Assembly (NCBI GenBank): GCA_016711345.1
Contig: JADJTD010000001.1
Location: 1,240,001-1,304,000 of the forward strand
Reading direction: 5' to 3'
DNA length: 64,000 nt
Origin: Chloracidobacterium sp.
GTDB lineage: Bacteria > Acidobacteriota > Blastocatellia > Pyrinomonadales > Pyrinomonadaceae
Positions 42,731-52,700 of this stretch are shown here, piece after piece. Both the position numbers and the translations under genes were made by a program. The stretch's first letter is position 1. Each line of letters opens with the position of its first letter. A model generated the notes under the pieces. It searched no databases. It saw only the letters and a list, made by a program, of their open reading frames with translations, and was not told the DNA's origin.

Positions 42731-43264
42731 ATGAAACGGATTTTTTTCGTTGCGGCATTTATTTTGGCCGTAAGTGCTGTCGCTTTTGCACAGCAAAAGA
42801 ATGCCAAACTCGAAGCCACACTGATCGAGATGGATAAGGCATGGACCGCCGCTGAACTAAAGGGCGATATGAAAGCCATCAGCACATATGTCGCCGATGA
42901 TTACCAAGGAACGACCCCTGACGGAAAAACGCAAACTAAGGCCCAATATCTCGCCGAGATCAAGGCGACAAAAGATACTGATGTAGCCGATGAATATGCG
43001 GTCAGATTTTTTGGCGATGTTGCCATCATGACACATCGCGGCACTGTGAAAGGAGAAAAGCCGGTTCAGTACCGCAGCACGCACGTCTGGGTAAATCGCG
43101 GAGGCAAATGGATGATCGTCTCTCATCACAGCAGCGAGATCGCCGCAGACGCTGCAAAACCCGCTCCAAAAGAAATGGCCGCACCTACCGAAAAAAGGAA
43201 GCCGAGAATCGCACCCTTGAGCACCAGTTCTCCAGCAACAGACGAAGCAAAGCCAGACAAGTAA
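42731..43264 (+). CDS. Exported SnoaL/DUF4440-like protein
   Basis: A protein of about 177 residues starting at 42731, preceded by GAAGGAGATACTACT. The signal peptide is MKRIFFVAAFILAVSAVAFAQ. Residues of about 25-135 fit the NTF2-like DUF4440 fold (MDKAWTAAELKGDMKAISTY, DDYQGTTPDGKT, THVWVNRGGKWMIVSHHSS). The last 40 residues are a Pro/Ala/Lys-rich tail. The fold often binds small ligands or is structural; no catalytic role can be stated. A terminator follows. Confidence 0.85.
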   Translation: MKRIFFVAAFILAVSAVAFAQQKNAKLEATLIEMDKAWTAAELKGDMKAISTYVADDYQGTTPDGKTQTKAQYLAEIKATKDTDVADEYAVRFFGDVAIMTHRGTVKGEKPVQYRSTHVWVNRGGKWMIVSHHSSEIAADAAKPAPKEMAAPTEKRKPRIAPLSTSSPATDEAKPDK

Positions 43265-43290
43265 TAATTGCGGAATAAGACTTAATCAAC

Positions 43291-43316
43291 AGAGCGGCTT
43301 TGGCCGCTCTTTTTTA
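43291..43316 (+). terminator. Rho-independent terminator
   Basis: AGAGCGGC-TTT-GGCCGCTCT followed by TTTTT, 27 bp after the stop of the DUF4440-like gene. Confidence 0.88.
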
Positions 43317-43365
43317 TTCCCCCCGTCCCACTGTCCCACCCGTTTTTTCACGCCAATCATCGTTC

Positions 43366-43403
43366 CGCCGTTCCGCTCCGTTCCACATTGAGGTGGAACG
43401 GCG
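43366..43403. repeat. GTTCCGC repeats with palindrome
   Basis: GTTCCGCC and GTTCCGCTCC run into CCGTTCCAC-ATTGAG-GTGGAACGG, a perfect 9-bp stem. It lies in a 610-bp gene-free stretch (43317-43925) which otherwise holds the repeats listed below and no gene I can support. Confidence 0.55.
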
Positions 43404-43569
43404 TAAACCTTGTGATTGAACGACTTAAGTCCTGTAAAATGACTGCATTCCACGATTTTTGAAAAAAAGTAAGCTATGTATTACAAAAAACGTAACTGCG
43501 GCGTATATTGAGGTTACGGAAACACCTTGCGGCGAATCGCGGCAACCTTCGCTGGAACGATATGTACAA

Positions 43570-43606
43570 CTCAAGACTTCCAGACTTAAGACTCCAGACT
43601 AACCAA
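43570..43606. repeat. AGACTTCCAGACT-type intergenic repeat
   Basis: ACTCAAGACTTCCAGACT and TTAAGACTCCAGACTAA repeat the words seen at 4888-4962, in the reverse orientation. Confidence 0.5.
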
Positions 43607-43691
43607 TTAGCTTGTCAAAGATCAACGGATCGCTGCAATTACAACGATCCCGCATCAAGCTAACACAAAGCCGCAGAAATTGAAATACCAA

Positions 43692-43735
43692 CTTTCTCGA
43701 TATGACGTGGTTTTCTCAATATGACGTAACTTTCC
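43692..43735. repeat. 19-bp tandem pair
   Basis: TTTCTCGATATGACGTGGT is followed directly by TTTCTCAATATGACGTAAC, two copies of a 19-bp unit with four differences. Confidence 0.55.
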
Positions 43736-43749
43736 GAAGTGTTTCACAA

Positions 43750-43785
43750 AAACCAGTCGCTATTGCTCCCGGTTCTGACAAGACG
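43750..43785. repeat. Dispersed 35-40 bp repeat, copy 2
   Basis: AACCAGTCGCTATTGCTCCC followed by GGTTCTGACAAGACG matches 3851-3889. Confidence 0.65.
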
Positions 43786-43925
43786 TCACTTTTTAGAGTT
43801 TTTTCACACGAAACACATGAAAACCGCTAAACAAAGGCTATTATATGAAAAAGGCTGTAGTTGAGATCCAAGCCTGCGTTGCGATGCCGCAACAGAAAGC
43901 TTATTTTCGAGAATGGCGATGAATT

Positions 43926-44396
43926 ATGATGAAAAGCAAATCTTTTAATCGAATATTCTTATCATTGTGCCCAATGTTGTTATTTGGGGTATTTGTAGGT
44001 CCGGCAACGGTGTTTGGACAAAAACAGAAAGTTCCGACGGTTGCATATTGTGACTTGGTGGCTCAACCGGGAAAATACGCCGGAAAGACGGTGCGTGTCC
44101 GAGTAGCAGTTCTAGCTCTTTTTCACAGTAAATACATGGCTTCCCGTGAATGCAACGGGATAAGTCCTGAACCATTGTTTAATTGTTCGGGAGAACCTAA
44201 ATGCGACAAAGCCAGAAACCGAATGGCTGCCAATAGTGATGGTAATGGCGATGTCGTCCGTGTTGAAGCGATTTTAATAGGCAAACTCGTAGTTCCTCCC
44301 GCTCCTACCAGTTCGCCGTCTAGACCTATTTTTGAGGTCACGGAAATCGAACGCAGCTTCAAAATACCGCGCAACGTTCCGTGGTCATATTATTAG
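43926..44396 (+). CDS. Exported hypothetical protein
   Basis: A 156-residue protein with a signal peptide (FLSLCPMLLFGVFVGPATVFG) and a mature domain that begins with VPTVAYCDLVAQPGKYAGKTVRVRV, resembling OB-fold-like small secreted proteins. Four cysteines (C56-like position in YCDL, ECNG, FNCSGEPKC) may form disulfides. The function is unknown. The start M1 or M2 is ambiguous. The next gene begins about 45 bp downstream. Confidence 0.75.
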   Translation: MMKSKSFNRIFLSLCPMLLFGVFVGPATVFGQKQKVPTVAYCDLVAQPGKYAGKTVRVRVAVLALFHSKYMASRECNGISPEPLFNCSGEPKCDKARNRMAANSDGNGDVVRVEAILIGKLVVPPAPTSSPSRPIFEVTEIERSFKIPRNVPWSYY

Positions 44397-44412
44397 ATAG
44401 AATAAACAAAAA

Positions 44413-44425
44413 GGTGTCAGACACC
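44413..44425. repeat. Palindrome GGTGTCAGACACC
   Basis: A 13-bp palindrome with a single central base, between the two small exported-protein genes. I have seen the same word as a hairpin associated with REP-like elements in other genomes; only one copy was found here. Confidence 0.4.
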
Positions 44426-44440
44426 ACTTTTGTTGAGATT

Positions 44441-44893
44441 ATGGTTGGGAAGAAAATAGCAATTTTGTTTGGGTTACTTTTGGGGACCGCAATAATTGTT
44501 CCGCTGATTTTATTCGTCAACCAGTCGCCATTTCTGATCAGAATTCCCGACCCAGATTCTATCCGAGGAAAGCCGCTGTTTTTAGTTTTGAATCCGTTTC
44601 GCGACAAAGAACCGGAAGCTGTAGCAGAATCTTTTTTTGAACAACTGAGAGATGGTAAATGCTTAGAAGCCACAGCCGATCTAGCGGATGAAAAGTCGGA
44701 TTATATTTGCCGGAGACAAATTGAGTATCCATTGAAGGGATGGCATTTGATCGATACAGAAACAAAAAATAGCACTTCTGAATTAATCTACAATCACATG
44801 TCCCAAAAACATCAGTGGGGTGAAGACATGACGATTTGGATAGAAAAACGCGGACAAGACTATCGAGTGATTGACTTTGTTATTGGGTATTGA
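44441..44893 (+). CDS. Membrane-anchored hypothetical protein
   Basis: A protein of about 150 residues. Start placed at 44441 (MVGKKIAILFGLLLGTAII), giving one N-terminal membrane helix; the frame is open upstream to 44381 but that stretch overlaps the previous gene and a palindrome. The outer part starts at about residue 40 and contains EPEAVAESFFEQLRDGKC, reminiscent of DUF4878/NTF2-like lumenal domains. Function unknown. Confidence 0.7.
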   Translation: MVGKKIAILFGLLLGTAIIVPLILFVNQSPFLIRIPDPDSIRGKPLFLVLNPFRDKEPEAVAESFFEQLRDGKCLEATADLADEKSDYICRRQIEYPLKGWHLIDTETKNSTSELIYNHMSQKHQWGEDMTIWIEKRGQDYRVIDFVIGY

Positions 44894-44928
44894 TCGAGTC
44901 AGTAGACATGAATACGAATCAACTATTT

Positions 44929-45351
44929 TCACGACGTGATCTTTGTCAGATACATCATCACGATCAGCAAAATGAAGTAAGGAACAAGGACGGCGGCGCC
45001 GGGATAGTCTTTGGCGATTCGTTGGCCGAAGAAGAGTGCGGTAATCGATGCCGCTCCAAGCACCGAAGCGTAGAAGATCAAAACCGTCGAGCCGATGGCA
45101 AGGAAATAAACTATCCCTGCTAGAGACAAAAATCCCGTGGCAAGTTCCATCACGGTTATGGTCGCAAGCATCATCGGCACCATGCTGCTCAGAAACGTCT
45201 TGGAAAAATGGCCGGTGAGCCATTCGAGATTGCCTTTCCAGTCGAATACTTTATCCAGGCCTGATTGAATAAAGAGAATGCTCATCAGCAGAGCGCTGAA
45301 TAAAACGGGGAGATTGCCGATGATGTCGTTTTGCTGCATGGCAGTAATCAT
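44929..45351 (-). CDS. DoxX-family membrane protein
   Basis: A protein of about 140 residues with four hydrophobic helices. Start placed at 45351 (MITAMQQND) or 45339; the longer start would lie inside a repeat element. The family features are FIQSGLDKVFDWKGNLEWL (DoxX start) and VMELATGFLSLAGI. DoxX-type proteins are inner-membrane proteins of oxidoreductase complexes; the specific role is unclear. It is 4 bp downstream of the Xaa-Pro aminopeptidase and probably cotranscribed. Confidence 0.82.
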   Translation of the reverse strand: MITAMQQNDIIGNLPVLFSALLMSILFIQSGLDKVFDWKGNLEWLTGHFSKTFLSSMVPMMLATITVMELATGFLSLAGIVYFLAIGSTVLIFYASVLGAASITALFFGQRIAKDYPGAAVLVPYFILLIVMMYLTKITS

Positions 45352-45391
45352 GCCCTTACTTCGTGCGGGCTTCTGCACGCACGGGCTTCTG
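45352..45391. repeat. Dispersed palindromic element inside end of aminopeptidase gene
   Basis: GCCCTTACTTCGTGCGGGC at 45352-45370 is the inverse of the CCCGCACGTAAGTAAGGG core, followed by a short partial duplicate CACGCACGGGCTTCTGCA. It encodes the last residues of the aminopeptidase (QKPVRAEARTK) and adjoins the start of the DoxX gene. Confidence 0.6.
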
Positions 45392-46681
45392 CATTATTGC
45401 TTCGATCTCGGCGGGATCTTTTGGCACTTTGGCGGTTAAGTTTAAATTGCCTTCCTTTGTAACGAGAACGTCGTCTTCGATGCGGATGCCGATGCCGCGA
45501 TATTTTGCGGGTGCGGACTTGTCATCAGGTGGAATGTAAAGGCCCGGCTCGACCGTGAGTACCATGCCCGGATCGAAGGGGCGTGAATTCTTTGCGGTTT
45601 GGTCGGTGAAATATCTTCCGGCATCGTGAACGTCGAGGCCAAGATAATGGCCGACGCCGTGCATGTAGTATTTCATGTAAGACTTCTTTTTGATGAGATC
45701 TTTCGTCTTGCCTTTTAGGAGTCCGAGTTTTTTCATCCCTTCGGTCAAAAGCTCGATCGAAAGTTCCTGGCGTTTCACAACAGTGTTGCCTGTCTTTGTT
45801 GCCTCGATACACTGAAGCTGAACATCAAGTACAACGTCGTAGATCTCACGCTGGGCCTTACTGAATTTGCCGTTGACCGGAAATGTGCGAGTGATGTCGG
45901 CAGCGTAGCCTTGATACTCAGCACCGGCGTCGATCAGGAGCAGATCACCGTCTTTTAGCGGGCGATTGTTCTCGACATAGTGAAGGATCGTCGCGTTTTC
46001 GCCGCTGCCGATGATCGAATTGTACGCAACGCCGCTCGCGCCGTTGTCACGCATGTAAGCCTCGATCAGCGATTCAATCTGAAACTCGTTCATTCCGGGC
46101 TTGGCCTTTTTCATCGCGAGAATGTGTGCCTCGGCAGAAATGGTCGCAGCCTTTTGCATCAATTCGACCTCGTTTGGCATTTTGTGCAGCCGCATCTCGT
46201 GTATGAGGATCGTCGGATCGACGATCGTGTGCGGCGGATATGGCGACTTTAGCCGGCGCTGACGTTGATTAGACAGGTATCGAATAATTTGCTGATCGAG
46301 TTTTTCATCAACGCCGAATCGGTAATAAAGCGTGTCGTGGCCATCAAGCAATTTACCGAGTTCCAATTCAAATTTCTCTATTGGAAAAGCTCTATCGGCT
46401 TTGTAATTCTTAACAGCGCCATCGACGCCCTCGCGGCGCCCGAACCACGTTTCCATTTCGAGATCGCGCGGGCGGACGAAGAGCGTGTACGGCTTTTTCG
46501 CTTTCGGATCTATGACTGCAACTGCATCAGGCTCGGGAAAGCCTGTCAGGTATAGAAAATCTGAGTCCTGCCGAAATTTATATTCGGTGTCGTAGCTGCG
46601 TGTCGCTTCGTGTGCCGCCGGAATGATCGCGATCGAATTTTCGTCCATCGCCTCAATAAATCGTTTTAGTTGTCCTCGCAT
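45356..46681 (-). CDS. pepP: Xaa-Pro aminopeptidase (M24B)
   Basis: A metalloaminopeptidase of about 441 residues that removes N-terminal residues before proline. Start at 46681 (MRGQLKRFIEAMDENS); an earlier in-frame start at 46723 adds an unrelated-looking stretch. The N-terminal creatinase-like domain contains RQDSDFLYLTGFPEPDAV, and the metal ligands are in DAGAEYQGYAADITRTF, HGVGHYLGLDVHD, VEPGLYIP and RIEDDVLVT. The last 11 residues are encoded by a dispersed repeat element, unlike homologues I recall. Cytoplasmic. Confidence 0.92.
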   Translation of the reverse strand: MRGQLKRFIEAMDENSIAIIPAAHEATRSYDTEYKFRQDSDFLYLTGFPEPDAVAVIDPKAKKPYTLFVRPRDLEMETWFGRREGVDGAVKNYKADRAFPIEKFELELGKLLDGHDTLYYRFGVDEKLDQQIIRYLSNQRQRRLKSPYPPHTIVDPTILIHEMRLHKMPNEVELMQKAATISAEAHILAMKKAKPGMNEFQIESLIEAYMRDNGASGVAYNSIIGSGENATILHYVENNRPLKDGDLLLIDAGAEYQGYAADITRTFPVNGKFSKAQREIYDVVLDVQLQCIEATKTGNTVVKRQELSIELLTEGMKKLGLLKGKTKDLIKKKSYMKYYMHGVGHYLGLDVHDAGRYFTDQTAKNSRPFDPGMVLTVEPGLYIPPDDKSAPAKYRGIGIRIEDDVLVTKEGNLNLTAKVPKDPAEIEAIMQKPVRAEARTK

Positions 46682-46740
46682 ATGACAAGAGTTTAACCCA
46701 AACGTGCAAAGCCGCAAAGACACCTTGCCAGCTTTTGAGC

Positions 46741-46770
46741 AAAGAAAAGGCGGGATCGCTCCCGCCCTTT
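46741..46770 (-). terminator. Rho-independent terminator of the 3304-residue protein gene
   Basis: On the minus strand AAAGGGCGGGAGCGATCCCG then CCTTTTCTTT, a GC-rich hairpin plus T-rich tail, 21 bp after the stop codon. Confidence 0.85.
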
Positions 46771-46790
46771 ATGCCCTGATCAAAGTCATT

Positions 46791-49700
46791 TTACGGTTCG
46801 GCGATCACATCGGCATTTACCGCCTGATTTGTAACGCTGATCGTCAGTGGCGTAAATGAGTAGTTTCGCGATTGAACGCTTATCGTATAGGTCTGGCCAA
46901 CCTGAAGGTTGCCAAAGCGATAAAGGCCAAAGCCGTTTGAAAGAACGACGCGAGATTGACCAGCACTATCCGTCAATGTAACGCGGGCATTTGGAACGCC
47001 TTGGCCCATCGAACTGATCAGCCTTCCGGTAATCTCTGCCTGATTTGGCGCTGCAGCGGAAAGTTCAATTTGTCCATCAACTGCTGCTGTTCCAGGATCG
47101 CCCTCATTAAATGTAAAGCGTTCCCAAGTAAGCGGCGAAATGGAACCAGGTGCTCCGACGGCAGTGAACTTGAGGTTAAGCAGAAGTCCGCTGTTGTTGA
47201 TCGGTAGTGCTCCATATACCGCGACTCTCAAGAGTCCCGGCTCAGACGAATTGGAAACAGCCGAGAGCCTATTGCTGACAGTTCCGGTCAACTCAACCGG
47301 TTCGGCCTGAGGCTGTATCACAGCAGGATCATAACGCAGGTCAAACTCATAAGAGATGATGCCCTTGTTCGCCGCTCCTTGAATGCTTACAGGTATAAGA
47401 ACCTCGCCATCAGCAGGCGTGACAAGATGCGGAGCAGCCACTGCCGAGCTTCTTTCAGGCCCGCCGCTACCCGCAGGACGTCCGCCAAACGAACCTGTCC
47501 AGTTCCCGGAAACTTCGCCCATTAACAGCGCGGTGTAGTTTTCGTTCGTTGTCTCACCTTCAACAGACCCGTAAGTTCTGCTCAACGGAGTGAACCTCCA
47601 GGTTCCCGATGATCCCAATGGTACCAACGGTGCGGCGACTGCGTAACTAGCAACCATTGCCGCGTCAAATGACGAGACCTCGCCGTTACCGCTGACGTCC
47701 GCCGCAATTAGCTGTGTCGGGTTAAAGACGATGACCGATGACGCATGTTGGGCTACAAGTGCCGCGTCGAATGAACTTATCGAACCGTTAACTCCGCCGG
47801 TCTTGGATGGAGTAACTGTGTAAGAGCCTGATCCGAAGCCGGTGAGCGAGTAAGTTCCAGGATCTGCGGTGGTGTCAGAAACAAACACCGATCCGTTACC
47901 GCTAAGCAACACACTCGGAACAGGACGCGTCGCGGGCGAACCAATAGAGTTGCCATATGTCACGCTGCCAGATACCGACGGCGGAATGGTCGGCGTAGCC
48001 GTAGGCGTGTCAGTCGCGGTAGCAGTCGGAGTGAATGTTTCCGTCGCAGTTGCCGTTGGAGTAAACGTTTCCGTTGCCGTAGCAGTCGGAGTAAACGTTT
48101 CAGTCGCAGTTGCCGTTGGAGTAAACGTTTCCGTTGCCGTAGCAGTCGGAGTAAACGTCTCCGTCGCAGTTGCAGTCGGAGTGAAAGTTTCCGTTGCAGT
48201 TGCAGTCGGAGTGAATGTCTCGGTTGCGGTAGCTGTCGGAGTAAATGTCTCGGTTGCCGTCGCCGTTGGAGTAAATGTCTCAGTTGCGGTAGCTGTCGGA
48301 GTAAACGTTTCCGTTGCAGTCGCTGTCGGAGTGAATGTTTCGGTAGCAGTTGCCGTTGGAGTAAATGTCTCCGTGGCTGTCGCTGTTGGGGTGAACGTTT
48401 CTGTCGCAGTTGCAGTCGGAGTAAACGTTTCCGTTGCGGTTGCAGTCGGAGTAAAAGTCTCAGTTGCGGTAGCTGTCGGAGTAAACGTTTCCGTTGCAGT
48501 CGCTGTCGGGGTGAATGTTTCCGTAGCGGTTGCAGTCGGAGTAAAAGTCTCAGTTGCGGTTGCGGTTGGAGTGAACGTTTCTGTAGCCGTAGCCGTTGGA
48601 GTAAAGGTTTCCGTAGCTGTGGCCGTTGGAGTAAACGTTTCAGTGGCAGTCGCGGTTGGAGTAAACGTCTCCGTAGCTGTAGCAGTCGGAGTAAATGTCT
48701 CCGTTGCGGTTGCTGTCGGAGTGAATGTTTCCGTAGCTGTGGCCGTCGGAGTAAACGTTTCCGTTGCGGTTGCAGTCGGAGTGAATGTTTCAGTCGCTGT
48801 AGCAGTCGGAGTAAACGTTTCCGTCGCAGTTGCAGTCGGTGTGAACGTCTCCGTTGCCGTCGCTGTTGGAGTAAACGTTTCAGTCGCAGTTGCCGTTGGT
48901 GTAAATGTCTCCGTTGCGGTTGCTGTCGGAGTGAATGTTTCCGTAGCTGTGGCCGTCGGAGTAAACGTTTCCGTCGCAGTTGCCGTTGGAGTAAACGTTT
49001 CCGTTGCGGTTGCGGTCGGTGTAAACGTCTCCGTTGCGGTTGCGGTTGCCGTTGGAGTAAATGTTTCCGTTGCAGTCGGTGTCGGGATCGAGCACTTGCC
49101 CGTTGGTCCGGCGTTGTAAATGTCGTCGATCTCGGTTTCTAGAAGCGCACGGTTAAATACCTCAACCTCGTCGACACGTCCGTTGAACGAAAGGCCGTCG
49201 GCGCGACCGCCGATGTTGAACGGAGCACTTCCGCCGGCAATATTGCCGCTATGTGAGCTTTGGCCGACCTGGACTCCGTTCGCGTAGATCTTGACGAGCG
49301 AACCGTCATACGTAAGTGCAAGATGTGTCCACTGGTTTGTCGGCGGCTGGTAGAAGGCAGTGTTCGCCGGATAGTCGGCAAACGCAGCGAGCTGATTTTC
49401 GCCGGCAGTGGTGTTGACGATGGCAAACACACCAACGCCAAAACCGTTATACAGCAAGTAATCGTTACCGCCGCTAACCGTCTTACCAAAATAAACTGCC
49501 TCAGAGGAAACGGATGGATTGATCCAACCGTCTATCGTGACGGCGTTACCGGTGATATTCAGCGAGCCAGAGTCCGCGGGTACGGTCACAAAACTACCGC
49601 TTCCGTTGAAGCTGAACGCCTGATCGACCATTCCTGACGCAAAACCGACCGTACCGCTGGCTGAACCGGTCTCATAGGTCGGAGGCGCACTATCGGCAAA

Positions 49701-52700
49701 ATTACCTTCGCCTTTGTACCACGCGATCATATTCGGCGGCGGTGGCGCACACGTCGGCGTGACAGTTGGAGTCGCTGTCTCAGTCGGAGTGAACGTCTCG
49801 GTTGCAGTAGCGGTCGGAGTGAATGTTGCAGTCGCTGTAGCCGTCGGAGTGAATGTTTCCGTAGCTGTGGCCGTCGGAGTAAACGTCTCCGTTGCGGTTG
49901 CAGTCGGTGTGAACGTCTCCGTGGCTGTCGCAGTCGGTGTAAACGTTTCCGTCGCAGTTGCCGTTGGAGTAAACGTTTCCGTTGCGGTTGCAGTCGGTGT
50001 GAACGTCTCCGTGGCTGTCGCAGTCGGTGTAAACGTTTCCGTCGCAGTTGCCGTTGGAGTAAACGTTACCGTTGCGGTTGCAGTCGGTGTGAACGTCTCC
50101 GTGGCTGTCGCCGTTGGAGTAAACGTCTCCGTGGCTGTAGCAGTCGGAGTGAATGTTTCCGTAGCTGTCGCAGTCGGAGTAAACGTTTCGGTTGCGGTTG
50201 CTGTCGGAGTGAATGTTTCCGTAGCTGTGGCCGTCGGAGTAAACGTTTCCGTTGCGGTTGCTGTTGGAGTAAACGTTTCCGTTGCGGTTGCAGTCGGTGT
50301 GAACGTCTCCGTGGCTGTCGCAGTCGGTGTAAACGTTTCAGTCGCAGTTGCTGTCGGAGTGAATGTTTCCGTAGCTGTGGCCGTTGGAGTTAGTGTTGGG
50401 CAAAGGGCAGTGTAATAAACGGTGCCGTTAAATACCCGCGGAGCAAAACTGTCGGCAAAGGGATACGTCTTGCCAGTTCCTTCTTTGACCTGAATATTCG
50501 CATCACTTGCATAAACGGCGCCAATGGTCGTTCCGGCCGAATATACCATCGACCCCTGGCCCGTCGTGTAGGTTATATAAAACGCATAAGTCTCGCCCGC
50601 CGGGATCGTAACATTTACGGGAATCGGTACGGCAGTCGGATTTCCAGAACCGTTCGATACCACGCCGGTATAAGTTCCTGCTAAAGTCCATGCTCCCGGA
50701 TCATTTTCGAAGCCGACATGGGTTCCAGCTTTATAATAAATAGCGAGCGGCTCATTGTTTTGAAGATTCTCGTCAAATGAGTCGATCGTTATGGAATTGA
50801 TGGCCGTGATGTCGAACATATTTCCATTGTTCGCCCGGTCGCCCGTGTAAGTTGTTGTCACGTTGCCGCTGAGACATGACGGTGTAGACGTCGCTGATGC
50901 AGTTGCGGTAGCGGTCGCAGTGGAGGTGTTGGTCGCCGTCGCCGAGGGCGTATTGGTAGCGGTAAAGGTCGGCGATTCCGACGGTGTTGCTGTGACAGTA
51001 GCTGTCGGAGTAAATGTTTCCGTCGCTGTGGCGGTTGGAGTAAAGGTCTCCGTCGCAGTTGCTGTCGGCGTGAATGCCGATGTTGCAGTTGCTGTTGGAG
51101 TTGCAGTATTTGTCGGTGTAACTATCGGGCAATCTACACCGCTTGTATAGTTAACGACCCCATTGAATTGTCTCGGAGCAAAACTGTTCAGAAACGGGTA
51201 TGCTTTTCCTGTTCCTTCCCTGACCTGTATATTGGCATCGCTGGCAAAAACACTTCCTATCGCTGATCCGTTTGTATAGATCAGCCGCGACTGATCCAAT
51301 GGATCATTATATGTAATATAAAACGCGTAAGTTTGTCCCGCCGGAATCACGACATTTACAGGTAATGGTATCGCCGTAGCGACACCTGGCCCATTCGTCA
51401 CTACTCCGAAGGCAGTTCCAATAAGCGTCCACGCTCCCGGAGTCTGTTCAAAACCGACATGTGTGCCGGGCTTGTAGTATATTTCGATGTTTCCACTATG
51501 AAGGAGATTCTCTTCAAATGACGAAATGCTTATCGTATTGATCGCGGTAATATCAAACATATTTCCGCTTTGCTCATTACCGCCGGCAAAGGTCGTAGTA
51601 ACGTCTTGAGGAGTGCAGCCGGGAGATGCTGTCGGCGTTGCCGTTGCTGTTGCGGTCGCAGTTGATGTCGCAGTTGACGTTGCTGTCGCTGTTCCAGTAT
51701 TTGTAGGTGTATTCGTCGGCGTGTTGGTATTTGTGTTTGTGGGCGTAGCGGTCGGTGTAGAGCACGCGCTGTCTATGACCAACGAAAATGCACGCGCAGA
51801 GCCGGTGTCAACCGCGGCATTGTCACTGATATTGATCGTCCAGTTCCCGTTAGGATTTTGTCCGTCAAAAGCGCTCAAAGCATTATTCGGTGAAAAGGTT
51901 CCGGTCGGGAACGCTGTGGCGTCCGCCGCACACTGACTTTCAACCGCAGGGAATCCACCGTCGTCATCCAACAAGAGCTGAGCAAGATTATTGCTGTTGC
52001 AGCCGTTTGTAGTCGCCGGAGAGCCGGGCCTATCAAGGATCGTTACGGTGGTTCCGCCGGGCGAGGTAACCTTTACGATCAGGTCACCAACCCATGAATG
52101 GTTAATGCCCGGAGTAGTTGATGCAGGATCCGCAACCTGTGTGCCGTCAAAGCGGAAATTAAGATCAGTAATGTTCCCAATTCCGCTCACAGGAATAATG
52201 AAATTAGTTCCGGCGGCGACGTTATCAGCTATTGCAACTGCAGGTCCCGTGTAGCTGAACGTGTTCCCGCATGTCGGGGTCGCGGTTGCGGTAGCAGTCG
52301 CAGTATTTGTCGCGGTCGATGTTGCGGTTGCCGTCGGCGTCGGGCCCGGAGGCTGAAACGCGATGCCCTGACTAAATTCGAACCAGCCGGGATTGGTAGT
52401 GTGGGCCGTACTTCCGTCCGTCAGATCAGTAGCGCCGGTGCCGCCATACCAAAGGGTACCAACACGGTTTGTGGCTCCAGGTGTGGTTGCCACGTAGCCG
52501 ATCTCGATCACTATTCGGTCTCCGGTCTGCGCCGTAACTGCCGACAATGACTTCGCCGCCGAAGGAGCCCTTCCCGCCGCTGTTGTCGTCCACTCGTCAC
52601 CATCGTTGTTATTTCCAAGTAGGGTACCTCTTACTGTTGTCCCGTCATTACTTACCACATACGCATGGATGCGGTATGCCATATCAGCATCGGAGTTATT

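Noticed and set aside
47869..49119. Long plus-strand reading frame with VSVAVAVGVN repeats
   Set aside because: It is the antisense of the 30-bp array in the giant gene; the 30-bp period keeps all frames open. The minus-strand frame has a signal peptide, known domains and a terminator.
49714..50415. Second antisense repetitive reading frame
   Set aside because: Same reason, antisense of array A.
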